NCBI GenBank assembly: GCA_964036315.1
Contig: OZ038511.1
Span: 131,501-195,500, forward strand
Reading direction: 5' to 3'
Length of the DNA stretch: 64,000 nt
DNA from: Acanthosepion esculentum
Taxonomy: Eukaryota > Mollusca > Cephalopoda > Sepiida > Sepiidae
Shown here: piece by piece, positions 1 through 10,100 of the stretch
How the letters are laid out: the number at the start of each line of letters is the position of its first letter
How positions within the stretch are numbered: position 1 is the first letter of the stretch
Made by a program: the position numbers and the translations under genes
Notes under the pieces: generated by a model
What the model saw: only the letters and a program-made list of their open reading frames with translations
Databases searched by the model: none
What the model was told of the DNA's origin: nothing

Positions 1-790
1 CTAACTTTTCCTTAGTTTAAAGTACATTCATATCATGCTGAATATTAATAAAAGTTCAAGACTCTAGGTATATAACCTTTATAAATATGTTTCTCTGAAT
101 ATAATTAATAATCGTTTAATTCAAATCTCTTAGGTATTTTAATTTAAATTTCTTGTTTAATTATATAAAAAGCTTATGAAAATTTTTTCGCTAATTTTGA
201 AATCTTTAAAAGTGTCTTTTTTTAATATTATTTACAAATTTGTTGAATGAAATATATTGGCATTGGAATTTTGGCCATTGACAGAACCAGATGAGATTTT
301 CCAATTCACACTGAACTAACTACACTTTCTGCCCTTCCCCTTTCCTCAAATGACATACTAATGTTAAATCTGAAGTCAAAAATTTCACAGTGTTAACTTG
401 TAGAAAAAGACTATGTATAACGATAAAAGACAATAAAAAAACTGTATTATTAGCTGATGTGTTTCGTCCAATGTGGACTTTTCCAAGGTAAAAACGAAAT
501 GAGTTTATTAAAACAAAGTAACTATTAACAACAAAACAAAATGTCCTTAGCAACTAGAAGAATTTATAAAACGCTATTGTATTCATATTGTCAACTGAAT
601 ATTATGTTAAGTACTATCACGTATAAAAATTTTGTTTTTATTTTTGTGTTGACAGATTCAACCATTTTTCTTTTGATTTCTTGATACAGTTGTGTACATT
701 TGCTTGGGAGAGTAGTAATTCTGTTAGGAAAGGTGATATAGAAGAATCATTGGACAAAACATGGCTAATATAGTTTTCCTATTGTCTTTT
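1..790. other. A+T-rich DNA, no gene recognised
   Basis: I see no coding similarity here. The minus strand of about 445-500 contains a GTCC / loop / GGAC hairpin followed by GAAAC. This recalls the stem II-GAAA block found in other repeats of the window, but it has no clear CTGANGA part, so I do not call it. Confidence 0.5.

Positions 791-794
<4 letters not shown>

Positions 795-833
<39 letters not shown>
795..833. repeat. (TA)n microsatellite
   Basis: About 19 uninterrupted TA dinucleotides. Confidence 0.97.
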
Positions 834-835
<2 letters not shown>

Positions 836-1276
836 CTCCAGCATTTTTAGCTTTTTAACATAAAGGAAGGGACACTGAAACATTGTCAGTATGACCCATT
901 TCTCAAAATCTAACTGAATAGATTACTTATTTCAGAAGTTTTTGGACCTAAAGCATTTCAGCACCTTTTTTTTTGTCTGTGTTAGGGATTTATTTGTCAT
1001 ACAGTGGTTAAATTTTAGATTTTGTAAATAATTCAGAATGTGATCAATGCTTAACTCTGACTAAATTAATTGTGGCAGTGTCAGACAAATATCTCTTGAG
1101 AAATTTCAGTACCTCTGATCATATGGGAAAGAAATATAAGTGAAATATTATATTGATAAGAGAAGATAAAGAAAAATAAAAGAATTAGCTTTGTCCTGAA
1201 GGAAAACTAAATCTTGAAGGAGTTAGGTTTATTTTTAATTGTGTACTTATCCACTATAAATTCAATAGATGTTGTT

Positions 1277-1281
<5 letters not shown>

Positions 1282-1314
<33 letters not shown>
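1282..1314. repeat. (TA)n microsatellite
   Basis: About 16 TA units. The DNA on both sides (834-1281 and 1315-1620) is A+T-rich with nothing recognisable. Confidence 0.97.
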
Positions 1315-1317
<3 letters not shown>

Positions 1318-1624
1318 GAGGCAATTTATTTTAAAATATGACAAGAATTATTGAAACGTGACTTTTGGAGCAAAATAAAGTCTGAATAGCTACTCAGCAA
1401 TTTGAGAAAAGTATCGTTAAGAGATGCCCAACTTGTGGCCAGAAAAATTCACTTACAACAGGATTGTTCCATTATTTTGTAGAACTAAAAGTTTTGGTGA
1501 AGCTAAAAAAACAAAAGTGAAAGGAATTTATAAAAAAAAGTCGGCTTTCACAAGAGGTAAAATAAAATTGGAAATGTTTAATACATAATTGGTCAATCAT
1601 TATTTTATTTTGACAGAAGCAAAT

Positions 1625-1659
1625 TGTGTGTGTGTGTCTGTGTGTGTGTATATATATAT
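1625..1659. repeat. (TG)n-(TA)n compound microsatellite
   Basis: TG repeats with one TC interruption pass directly into TA repeats. Confidence 0.95.
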
Positions 1660-1690
1660 GTAAGCAAATATGTGGATATAGATCCGACGG

Positions 1691-2038
1691 TATGATGAAA
1701 AATATGGAAAAGACAAAACAAAATCCGAATATGCAAGTTTACTGTTTTGATGTTGTTGTACTGTCGACGTCAGACGTTTCGGTCTAGTAGACCATCTTCA
1801 GCACATGGTTATTAGAAACATACTTAGGATTAGACGATATTTAAGTCAACATGAAGAGACGATACACAAGACTAATCAGAAACATGTTAACTTAAATATC
1901 ATCTAATCCTAAGTATGTTTCTAATAACCATGTCCTGAAGATGGTCTACTAGACTGAAACGTCTGACGTCGACAGTAAAACAACATCAAAACAGTAAACT
2001 TGCATATTCGGATTTTGTTTTGTCTTTTCCATATTTTT

Positions 2039-2045
<7 letters not shown>
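1691..2045. mobile_element. Foldback (palindromic) repeat element with hammerhead-like arms
   Basis: Two arms of about 163 bp (1691-1853 and 1883-2045) are near-perfect reverse complements around a 29-bp loop. They differ at only a few positions, so the whole unit could fold into one long hairpin. No protein is encoded. In the right arm, CTGAAGA (1935-1941), one extra T, a GGTC/GACT stem with loop TACTA, and GAAA (1956-1959) lie in the order of a hammerhead ribozyme core. The left arm has the same block on the minus strand with a perfect GGTC/GACC stem. The right end abuts a TA tract at 2043-2075. Hammerhead motifs are known in the terminal repeats of Penelope-like elements, so a PLE-derived origin is a reasonable inference. 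No target-site duplication is visible. Confidence 0.85.

Positions 2046-2075
<30 letters not shown>
2043..2075. repeat. (TA)n microsatellite
   Basis: About 16 TA units touching the right end of the foldback element. Confidence 0.95.
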
Positions 2076-2079
<4 letters not shown>

Positions 2080-2361
2080 CTCAAATATTAATAGGAATAT
2101 TTTCTGATCTTTTATATTGGCTAAAATATTTATGCTGAGCAATCAAATATATTGCTGTATTCATGAACCAAAAAACCTGATATAATAATTTATCCCATGC
2201 ATCAGTTGTACACAGAAATAATTTCAACCAAACTTTTGGTGTCGAAAATACTGTCCCTGTTAAGAGAGAAAATAACTTAAAAGTTTTCAAAAGTGCATTA
2301 GTAGAAATTAGCTCAAACATAAATATAAATCCTGGGTTTTTTCAAATATCTCCTAATAAGC

Positions 2362-2615
2362 ACATTACTAGGTTGGCAGCTAGGTCTCATCATTTCACAG
2401 TTGAAATTGTTAGATGTAACTGTATGTTCTATGCTAACAGTTTCTTCTCTTTGATCTTTAAAAAGTTAAATACAATGTCAAGTGTTATCTACTGTCTTAA
2501 TTCTTGTTTTATTGTTTTCTCTCCTTAAAAATGATTTTTTTTTTCATTTTCTTGTGTCTTAGTGGCTTTATTGCCTTGCTTGGGGTGAAATGATTTAAAA
2601 AAAAAAGATATAAAA
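2362..2615 (+). mobile_element. LINE 3' end (Jockey/CR1-like), truncated
   Basis: The translation contains a decayed non-LTR retrotransposon C-terminus (RLAARSHHFTVE, then NSFF). It is followed by the 3' tail CCTTGCTTGGGGTGAAATGA and an A-rich end. The same tail and flanking segment recur at 26540-26850 and 39690-39775, which defines one LINE family with three copies in this window. Only the 3' end is present, as expected for 5'-truncated LINE insertions. Clade assignment is from general resemblance. Confidence 0.7.
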
Positions 2616-2689
2616 TATATAAATGACAAAATAAAACTATCAGAATCTAAATTGGACTCTAACTACACTTAATTATTATCTGATCATTC

Positions 2690-3775
2690 CAAAAGTTTGT
2701 GCTCAATTCTCATTATGATTATAAAATGATTGCAACTTGACATTGGCATTTGTTTTGGTGCCGGTTTCTGGTGTGTTCTAGATTGAAACCCTGCTTCCTT
2801 CAGTTGGGAACCAAACTTTGATGAATGTTGTCCACAATGAATGCCTTAAAAATGGAGGATGAAAAATTGCACTTTTACTATATTACACTATATGAATTTC
2901 AGAAAAGAGTAAATGTCTGAACTTTGACAAAAACGTTCAAAAGTTTTCTTTGGATCATGCTCCAGGTCTTTAGATGTTCAAAAAGTGGTTTTGGCAGATG
3001 ATTTTTAACTTAAATGATCAACTCACACTCTGAGTGACCTTCCAACATCAATGAAGATACTCTGATTGCTATCCTGGAGAATAAACTGAAGACTTTGATG
3101 AAAGAGAATACTAAAAGTTTGAAAATCAATATCACAACTGCCTTTCATCATCTGATGAGACTTTGGTTCATTTCCAATCTCAACATGTGAGTCCCACATT
3201 CTCTGACAGAACAGAACAAGTTCAATCCTATTTCTGTGGTAATTTCTTTGCTGTTATGCCCTGAAAAGGAGCTCATCTTGGACAGAATTGTCACAGATCA
3301 TGAAAAATAGATTGTTTATGATAATGTTCAAAACAAATGGATCTGGAAACAAGCATGTGAATGTGCAAAATCTGTGGCTAATGTGGGCTTGTATCCAATG
3401 AAGGTGTTGCTGTCCATTTTTGTTGGATTGCAGATGGACAATTCATTTTGCGCATCTTCCATCTGGTGAGATGTGTCTATTCAAGAAAAAGGTTGATTTG
3501 GGGAAATTGAAAAGGTATTATCTTTCACCATGACAACATAAGACCACATGTTACAAAACGGAGCTTAATGGGTTGAAATGCGAAACTCTCCAGCACCCAT
3601 AATATTCTCCCGACTTGGCTCTTTTTGATTTTCATTTATTCCAGTCTGTACAGAACAATTTAAATGACAAAAATTTTACTCTGTACAGTCAGAAATTACT
3701 TCAAAACCTTCAAAATTTGAAAAGTTGAAAATAGCATCAACAAGCACGTAAAATTGTGTGATTTAAACAAAAACT
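2690..3775 (+). pseudogene. Mariner transposase remnant
   Basis: Parts of a mariner (Tc1/mariner, cut-and-paste DNA transposon) transposase can be followed through several frames. There is an N-terminal helix-turn-helix region (NINEDTLIAILEN at about 3045-3085, ITTAFHHL near 3130), a catalytic segment around 3285-3325 (ILDRIVTDHEK then VYDN), a second segment HHDNIRPHVTK at about 3522-3555, and the third, YSPDLALFDFHLFQ then NNLNDKNFT, at about 3600-3680. The Asp residues of the D,D34D triad are still visible in the last two segments. In-frame stops and at least three frameshifts make it non-functional. I could not fix the terminal inverted repeats. Confidence 0.8.
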
Positions 3776-3779
3776 TGGT

Positions 3780-4196
3780 GGTAGGAAAAAATAAATTTCC
3801 ACTCAAATCTGTTCCTGCTGACAGGTAATGTGGAAACTGGAACAACACTTTGCTCAGGACTCTGTTTTCTGCACACTGTAAGCAACAGTACTATCACTCT
3901 TTCTCTGGAACATGGATATACCCTTCACCAGTCTCAAAACAAATTGCCCTGAAACAAAAATCAGCTCTTTTTATCCTTCCTCAATCTGGCAAGAAAGTGA
4001 GATCTCTTGCTTGTGTTAGCCTTGTTCTCACCGATAACACATGCACTGTGTCATTTCAATATTGATTTGCCAGAGTTCACCTTGCACGTCTATAATGTCT
4101 ACAAGCACATGTACAGACAATTTGCCTTCTCTTGCTTTGGTAAGGTATGTCTCCACCACAAAAATTATGGAAGGCAGTTGTTAAAACAATGTAGAT
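3780..4196. other. Unassigned spacer between mariner and hAT remnants
   Basis: Two short overlapping open frames (3850-4065 and 4007-4207) show no family features. The sequence is less A+T-rich than its neighbours but I recognise nothing in it. Confidence 0.4.
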
Positions 4197-4399
4197 CAGG
4201 CATGTAAAACATGCAGCTGATGGGCCATATGTGACTCTTTAAAAGCCAACCTGCAGCCAAACACAAAGGATAGTAATTTGGTTATTTAACTGCCAAAATT
4301 GCAGTTTTTATAATTTAGAAATTACATTATTTAAGAAAATAAATCACATGTTTTTTACTTGATTTATTTTAATAGAATAGCAAATAAAAATACTGAAAA

Positions 4400-4714
4400 C
4401 ACTGCCAATACCAAGACTGTACTTCATTTTGCTAAGAATGACAGTCACTTAGAATTGTTGTCAAAGGAATTTCAGAAAAGATTTAGTGATTTCTCCTCTT
4501 TTGAACATCAGTTTGCATTATTCTCAGTACCATTCACCTTTGATGTTGCCAAGACAGAAGAAAGCTAGCAGATGGAACAATTTGAAATGCAGTTGGATTC
4601 TACACTTGGAGCAAAGTATCCTGAAGTAGGAATATCTGAATTTTTTCATATCTTCCTGAAGTTTAAAAACATCAGAAAGTTTGCCACAGATATTATAGCA
4701 ATGTTTGGTCCTAC

Positions 4715-4749
<35 letters not shown>

Positions 4750-4890
4750 CAGTTATTTTCCTTCATGAAATCAACAAAAACTTCTCTGATCAAAGTTAGT
4801 ACTGCATAGAAAGTTTTAGCCAGACATAACTGAAATTGTCAGCAAAAAGTGTTGTCAAGCCTGAGGACAAAAAACTAAAACTAACTGAAT
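4400..4890 (+). pseudogene. hAT transposase C-terminal (dimerisation) region remnant
   Basis: The frame reads ELLSKEFQKRFSDF, then FEHQFALFSVPF, QMEQFEMQLDSTLGAKYPEV and FATDIIAMFGPTS. After a (GT)n tract it resumes with EQLFSFMKSTK. This order matches the C-terminus of hAT transposases. An in-frame stop sits at about 4567, and the microsatellite at 4718-4747 interrupts the normally continuous CEQLFS block. The N-terminal zinc finger and the first catalytic residues are absent. Confidence 0.7.
4718..4747. repeat. (TG)n microsatellite inside the hAT remnant
   Basis: About 15 TG units. It sits where the transposase reading should continue into its EQLFSFM segment. Confidence 0.95.
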
Positions 4891-5187
4891 AATTGCAAAT
4901 AAATGTTTAGTTTTGAACTGTTGTCATTTTTGTACAATGTATTTGTTGCTGTTGCAAACTGCAGTTATATGTTGTTTAAAATTTAATTTTCTTTATCAAA
5001 CTACTTCATTACTTTGTATATATGAATCCTGCTAAAGCATTTGTATGCATATTTTGTTTTTAAATTTAAGTAACAAGAATATTCTGGAATAAATTTTATT
5101 AAACGATACAAATTAGTTGTAATGTGCACAATTGGTTGTCATATGTGGTTATGTGGTCCTCAGGGGATCCTCATTTTGACATACCTG

Positions 5188-5590
5188 GTGTACACTATGT
5201 ACTTGAGTAATAAATGTATTTTTTGTGAGTATGTAAAATTCTATTTTTATCTAATTGGGCACAAACATTTGCAAGTTTAGAAAAAATATCATATTTATAC
5301 ACTTTCTATTTTATGTTGCATAATGAGCACTTTTTAATAAAATTTTCTCTATACAAATGTAAATTTCTAATGACATATGAAGCCAGTGTTGTTGAGATCA
5401 CTAGCATCTAAATTGGTCCAATGCAAATTGCACAAATGGGAATCTGTCCAATGAAATTAAATGGAATGTTCTAATTACACTGCGATATAAGAAATGCAGG
5501 TGGAGTGGTTTGGTTGTCTTTGTCCTTGCCTGTTATACACTGTTGAAGAGACAGTTAACTATTTGCATTATTTCTGTGTTTTCTCTATGA
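5188..5590. other. A+T-rich spacer before the gypsy element
   Basis: I looked here for a 5' LTR of the following gypsy element and could not identify one. Confidence 0.4.
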
Positions 5591-5672
5591 GTGAATGAGA
5601 GAAACAACACAAATTGGCTGTGTCTATAGGATAAGTCTATCCTTGCTGAGTGGACTGTTTACTTTGACAGCA

Positions 5673-6560
5673 ATGGTGGAACAAAGTGGTGAGCTGATTA
5701 AGTTATTCACACGACTACTTCAACTCCAGAGGGAACAAATGGAGGTACATACACAGCAGCCCAAAGAAGAAATGGAAGCTTTGATAAGCCTGATTCAATT
5801 TCAAACTTCTGAAGTTCCTGTCTTACAACTTCTCCAGTTGCTATCTCACCATTTGCTGCTTTTGATTCAACATCAGAACTGTGGCCCAATTACTTGTCAA
5901 GATTCTGTACTTTTGTTGTGGCCAACACCTTACCTGATCAGTGCAAGACTTAGATTTTCTTGACAAATCAAATTTCTACCATCTATAAAAAAAACTGGCA
6001 AATTTGGCTACTCAGCAGAATCTGCCCAAGGATATTAATGAGTTGACTATGGAGGAAATTGTCAAGTTTATGAAAGAACAATTCCAACTGAAATGTTTCA
6101 TTGCGCAAGAAATTTTCTGCAGTAACCTGCAATGAAAGTCAGGCAAAAGTCTCCAGGAGCTGGCAGCGTGTGTACCTCAAGAAAATGTTACTTGTGATTT
6201 TACTTCAATCACCTGCCCACAAAATGAAGCTCTTAAATGAAGTTGTCTTGAAGGCTCTTTTTAAGATCAAGGACACAGATCTGGACTTTGCTTGTGCAGT
6301 CCAGGTTGCTATTGAGATCAAAGATGTGGTTACGGTTGCCAAGTGGAGCCAGAAAGAGTATCAATGAAAAAACAAGTCATCTGATTCCACAGACATTGTA
6401 TATGTGTTACAGATGTGGAAAGTTTCATAAAGTGACAGACTGTACTACAAAGAAGTCAAATGCTACTTTTGTGACAAAGGACATTTGGAAGATGCTTGTA
6501 GGAAGAAGCAACATCATCAATGGGAACATTGTTTCCAACCTTCCATGAAGGGAATCACAA
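5673..6560 (+). pseudogene. Gypsy gag polyprotein remnant
   Basis: The likely start is the ATG at 5673 (MVEQSGELIKLF), which opens a Gln/Glu-rich N-terminus. After a frameshift near 5820 the capsid region continues (LWPDYL, VVANTLPDQCK, LATQQNLPKDINELTMEE, KFMKEQFQLK). Further shifts lead to ELAACVPQENVTCDF and VVLKALFKIKD. Two nucleocapsid zinc knuckles follow: CYRCGKFHKVTDC at 6405-6443 and, one base out of frame, CYFCDKGHLEDAC at about 6458-6498. Both are CX2CX3HX4C. At least four frame changes are needed, so the gene is dead. Confidence 0.85.
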
Positions 6561-6730
6561 AAGCAGAGCTTGTCAAAATGATCCTCATTGATGATAGTTC
6601 TAGGTTGGTTGTGCCAATCACAATCCAGGACCAACAATTTATGATGGAGCTGGACACTGCAACTATGGGAAATTTCAATTCTTTGCTGTATCTGGAAACA
6701 ACTAGGCAAACCAAAACTGGATGATGACAT
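6560..6730 (+). pseudogene. Gypsy aspartic protease trace
   Basis: The frame around 6600-6690 reads VVPITIQDQQFMMELDTATM. This corresponds to the strand before a retropepsin active site, with DTAT where DTGA is expected. The catalytic Asp is visible but the essential Gly is changed. Placement between nucleocapsid and reverse transcriptase is the main support. Confidence 0.55.
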
Positions 6731-6979
6731 TGTTATGAGTCTACCAGCAAGCATGACCTACCTGTGCTGGGAACATTTATGGGCCAAACCAAGGATCCAA
6801 GGACTGGTAAACAAAGCTCAATACCCTACATCATCACCAAGATCCCTGACCTGAAATTGCTGGGATAAAATGCTATTCAAACACATTGGAATCTGTGGAC
6901 AATGTGAGGGTGCAATAACATTGCATTCCAAGACCTTTAATGAGCCTTAAGCTTCCCTGCAACAACATTGCCACAATCT

Positions 6980-7510
6980 CTCTAGTGAGTTCCCAGATCT
7001 TTTCAAAGATGTTTTAAGGATTTCAAACTAGATGTGAACTTTTTCACAAGGCATGACCAGTTCCATTTGTGCTTTGGGATGACCTGGTCAAAGGTTATGA
7101 AGAAAGCATCTCCAAAGGAGTCTGGAAGCAAGTTCAGTTCACTGAATATGGAACAACTGTGGTACCGATTTGCAAAGACCATAGTCTGATTGACCTTGCT
7201 GATGCCCGCAACCAGATCAAGCCGGCACCAGAGAGTCAATACAGGCTAGCCCTCAGCACTCACTGTGGAGTACTCTTGCAGCAACAACTCCCATTTGGAA
7301 TCAAGTCAGCACCTAGTTACTTCCAGATCATGAAGAATCTAACTGGTGATCTACCTGGAGTTGCTGTTTTACAAGATGATATGCTTGTTAGCGGGCAAGA
7401 CATCAGTGATCACTTGAGCAACCTGAAGTATTTTTTTCTTGTTTGAATGAGAAAGGACTCAGATGCCATTGTGAAAAGTGCCTGTTTGCACTACCCAGTG
7501 TAGAATATCT
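6980..7510 (+). pseudogene. Gypsy reverse transcriptase remnant
   Basis: The region reads LFKDVL...DFKLDVNFF, then DDLVKGYEESISKGVWK, VQFTEYGTTVVPICKDHS and, immediately, LIDLADARNQIK. About fifty residues normally lie between the last two, so there is an internal deletion. QLPFGIKSAPSYFQ and LQDDMLVSG follow. The latter is the YxDD catalytic box with its aromatic residue replaced by Leu. A frameshift at about 7440 precedes CLFALPSVEYLGHTLSA, the thumb segment. Confidence 0.85.
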
Positions 7511-8357
7511 TGGCCACACCTTGTCAGCCAAGAATTGTGCAGGGACCCAAGGTTGAGGCAGTCATGAAGTTGCCATCTCCTACGGATATCTCAAGTTTAA
7601 AGTCTTTCTTGGGCTTGGTTCAGTTCTACAGGAAGTTAATCTCAAACCTGGCCACTATGAATGAGCCAGTTTACTGTTTAACCAAGAAAGCAACTCCCTG
7701 GAAGTGGAGAGATGAAGAAGGAGCAGCATTTGAACATGTATTATCCTCAGATATCTTGTACATTTTAACCCAAACAAGCCTCTTGGATTGGTTTGTGACA
7801 TGTCCAACATTGGAATTGGAACAGTCCTGTTTCATCATTATCTGGTTGGAAGCGAGTGCCCAGTTGCCAACGTGTCCAAGGCTCCAATATCTACAGAAAC
7901 TAAAGTCAAATATCTTTGGTTTGTGGAAATTCTACCAGTATCTGTTCATACTGGTTACTGATGATGAACCACTGATGACGCTGTTCAGCCCTAAAAGAGG
8001 GATACCACTTCTTGCAGTCAACCAACTAGCTTGATGGGCCCTGTGGCAAAACCAGTTTGGTTACACAATTGAGTACCAGAAAACAGCAGATCATGGCAAT
8101 GCAGATGACTTTAGTCACTTGCCATCTGGAGATAACAATGACTTTGACAAGGAAGAAAGTGGAGAAGACATGGACCTGGTGTGTGCCATCAACGTTCTCC
8201 ATCTTCAAGTCAAACCTGTAGATGCCAACATTCTCTGTCAAGAGTCTGGGAAAGATCCAGTGATAACTAGAGTAATGCACTATGTTTGCAAAGGGTGGCT
8301 ACTGAAGCACACTGAGACCATTGATAGGAACCAGTGTTTGAACATGATATGGCCATA
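7510..8357 (+). pseudogene. Gypsy RNase H and pre-integrase linker remnant
   Basis: This begins with FLGLVQFYRKLISNLATM and TPWKWRDEE of the RT connection. RNase H-like segments follow through shifts (LGLVCDMSNIGIGTV, then VTDDEPLMTLFSPKRGIP). Next come HGNADDFSHLPS and the linker EESGEDMDLVCAINVL and GKDPVITRVMHYV. Reading ends at 8356 without the HHCC zinc finger or DDE core of an integrase. Confidence 0.8.
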
Positions 8358-8499
8358 AGCCTAATAATCTTTATACTTACAATTAAATTTTCCTACTGAC
8401 ATCTTTTTATTTGTAATTTAAATTTTATCTTGTTTCTTCCACTAAAATGTTCCTAACTATTGCTTTCATTTTCCAATAGTTTAATTAGGTTGTGTAGTA

Positions 8500-8680
8500 T
8501 TTATGGGGTGGAACTCGGGGGGTGGGTTGTGGAATATATTGTGAAATAGAATATTTTATAATATAGTACTTATGTAAATTTCTCTCTCTTGTGAACACAC
8601 ACTTTGTTACTTAAACATTATTTTCAGTAGATACTCGTTTAAGTAATAAAATCTGTTGGATTAATAAATTAAAAATCTAT
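8500..8680 (+). promoter_or_regulatory. Possible polypurine tract and 3' LTR start of the gypsy element
   Basis: GGGGTGGAACTCGGGGGGTG at about 8503-8522 is the only G-rich run nearby and is followed by TGTGGAATATATTGTG. This is the arrangement expected at a gypsy internal/3' LTR junction. No matching 5' LTR was found, so it is inference. Confidence 0.35.
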
Positions 8681-8686
8681 CCCCTT

Positions 8687-8689
<3 letters not shown>

Positions 8690-8727
<38 letters not shown>
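8690..8727. repeat. (TA)n microsatellite
   Basis: About 19 TA units. Confidence 0.97.
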
Positions 8728-8728
<1 letters not shown>

Positions 8729-8940
8729 CATTTCAGATATTACTAAAATTATAGCTGTAAAAGGTCTATGTATAAGGACAAAAGGAAAACCTATCTTAGC
8801 CAATGTGTTTCTGCTATCTTAGCCTCTGACAGACTTTATCAAGACAAGTGTAAGGATTTTATTTTGCAACAAGAATTTATAAACAAAATTTAAAAAAAAT
8901 TTTTTTTTTTTCCAAAAGTTTTACATTTAAGAACAAATAT

Positions 8941-9056
8941 GACAGAACAGGGATTAGGAGAAATAGCAGAAAGACAAAATTTATTAAGAGCTACAAAGAA
9001 CAGAAAGTTGTGGAGAGCCATGATCACCTACATCTTGAGGGGACACTGTACATAAA
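8941..9056 (+). mobile_element. LINE ORF2 C-terminal fragment (plus strand)
   Basis: The translation gives NLLRATKNRKLWRAMI and ends with GHCT and a stop. This is the extreme C-terminus of a non-LTR retrotransposon polyprotein. The same terminus lies in opposite orientation at about 9440-9560 and again at 29490-29605, so three copies of one family end are present. Confidence 0.7.
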
Positions 9057-9439
9057 GAAATGCGTAAAAATTATCCAAATGATAATATGGAAATTAAGAA
9101 TGTGTCTACCTTTCAGCAACTTAAATAACAATTGCAATAGCACAACCAAAGTCCTTGAAAATAGTTAATGGATTAGCTGAAAGCACTTGGGATGAACAAT
9201 CATTGGATCAAGTTTAGCACATACTAAGTTGAAAAAGAAATCTTTTGTTTACACACAAAACTTAACAGAATTCCCTTGTCAGCCATTTTTTTAATGAAAT
9301 TTGTATTAGAGAAGGATTGCTATCCAATTATAAATACTAAATATATATTCAAATATAGGATAGTAATTCATACAAAGAATTCCTCAGAATATGCTTTAAT
9401 TTTGAATGAAAGCATTTCATTTATATTTAATGATTTCTG
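9057..9439. other. A+T-rich spacer between two inverted LINE ends
   Basis: No recognisable feature. It may be 3' untranslated LINE sequence of one or both copies. Confidence 0.4.
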
Positions 9440-10100
9440 CACTGATAGTTTTTCATTATGTGCCGTGTCCCTTCAGGATGTAGGCGATCATGATCATCCA
9501 CATCTTCTTATCCTTTGTAGCTCTTAATAAATTTTGTCTTTTTGTTATTTCTCCCAAACCCTATTCTACCATCCATTTACTCAAGCTCATCAATTAATGT
9601 TATGCACCATTTTCCTTTGTCCTTCTTTCTCTCAATTTGTCCTCTGAGTATCAGATTTTCCAAGCTCTCTTTCCTCATTACTTGTCTCATAAATTTCAAC
9701 TGCTTCTTCCTGATGTTAAGTAGAAATTTCCTTTTTGTTTCCATTTTCTCTAAAACCTCATTGTTGCTCACATGTTCGGTCCATGGTATCTCCAACATCT
9801 TTCGGTAGAGCCACATTTCTGTTGCTTTAAGTTTCTTCATCTATGAGGAGATTGTCTAGCATTCACTGCTATATAGGAGGACAGTAACAGTTTAGTACTC
9901 TTTTCTTTGTTTCTGTCAATGTTTTTGTTTCTTAATACACTGCTTAGTTTTTGGAAAGCTTCTTTGACCATCCCAGTGTATCTTCAGATCTGTGTCGCAC
10001 TTTCCATCCTCTGTTAGAACACTTCCCAGATATTTTATACTTGTTTTAGTTACATATTGTATACATTTTAGGTCTTCTGGATATACTGATGCACACATGT
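9440..10100 (-). pseudogene. LINE ORF2 (reverse transcriptase C-terminal part) remnant
   Basis: On the minus strand, 10098-9916 reads IKYLGSVLTEDGKCDTDLKI, the post-palm YLG block of LINE reverse transcriptases. 9840-9577 reads MKKLKATEMWLYRKMLEI, then PWTEHVSNNEVLEK and QLKFMRQVMRKESLENLIL, the conserved C-terminal region after the thumb. The terminal block near 9545-9445 matches the plus-strand copy at 8941-9056. Endonuclease and the catalytic palm are absent (5' truncation). Confidence 0.85.

Larger units (their letters stand above)
4197..5187 (+). mobile_element. hAT-superfamily transposon remnant
   Basis: The ends form short imperfect terminal inverted repeats: CAGGCATGTAAAAC at 4197 matches the reverse complement of 5174-5187 (CAGGTATGTCAAAA). 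The flanking 8-mers ATGTAGAT and GTGTACAC match at 5 of 8 positions, compatible with a decayed 8-bp hAT duplication. The element is about 1 kb, so it is internally deleted. It carries only the C-terminal part of a transposase like those related to vertebrate GTF2IRD2/ZBED proteins. Confidence 0.7.
5590..8660 (+). mobile_element. Ty3/gypsy LTR retrotransposon remnant (integrase-less)
   Basis: The plus strand carries gag with two zinc knuckles, a protease trace, reverse transcriptase, RNase H and the linker that normally precedes integrase, in canonical Ty3/gypsy order. The linker stops at about 8356 and no integrase core follows. A G-rich tract at 8505-8530, followed by TGTGGAATATATTG, looks like a polypurine tract and 3' LTR start. 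If so, the integrase was lost by internal deletion. The family resembles the invertebrate elements often annotated as K02A2.6-like. Confidence 0.85.

Noticed and set aside
8757..8870. Candidate hammerhead-like block on the minus strand, and a similar one at 400-560
   Set aside because: Both have a GAAACACAT segment and partial stems, but no CTGANGA box in the right place. The resemblance between the two is weak.
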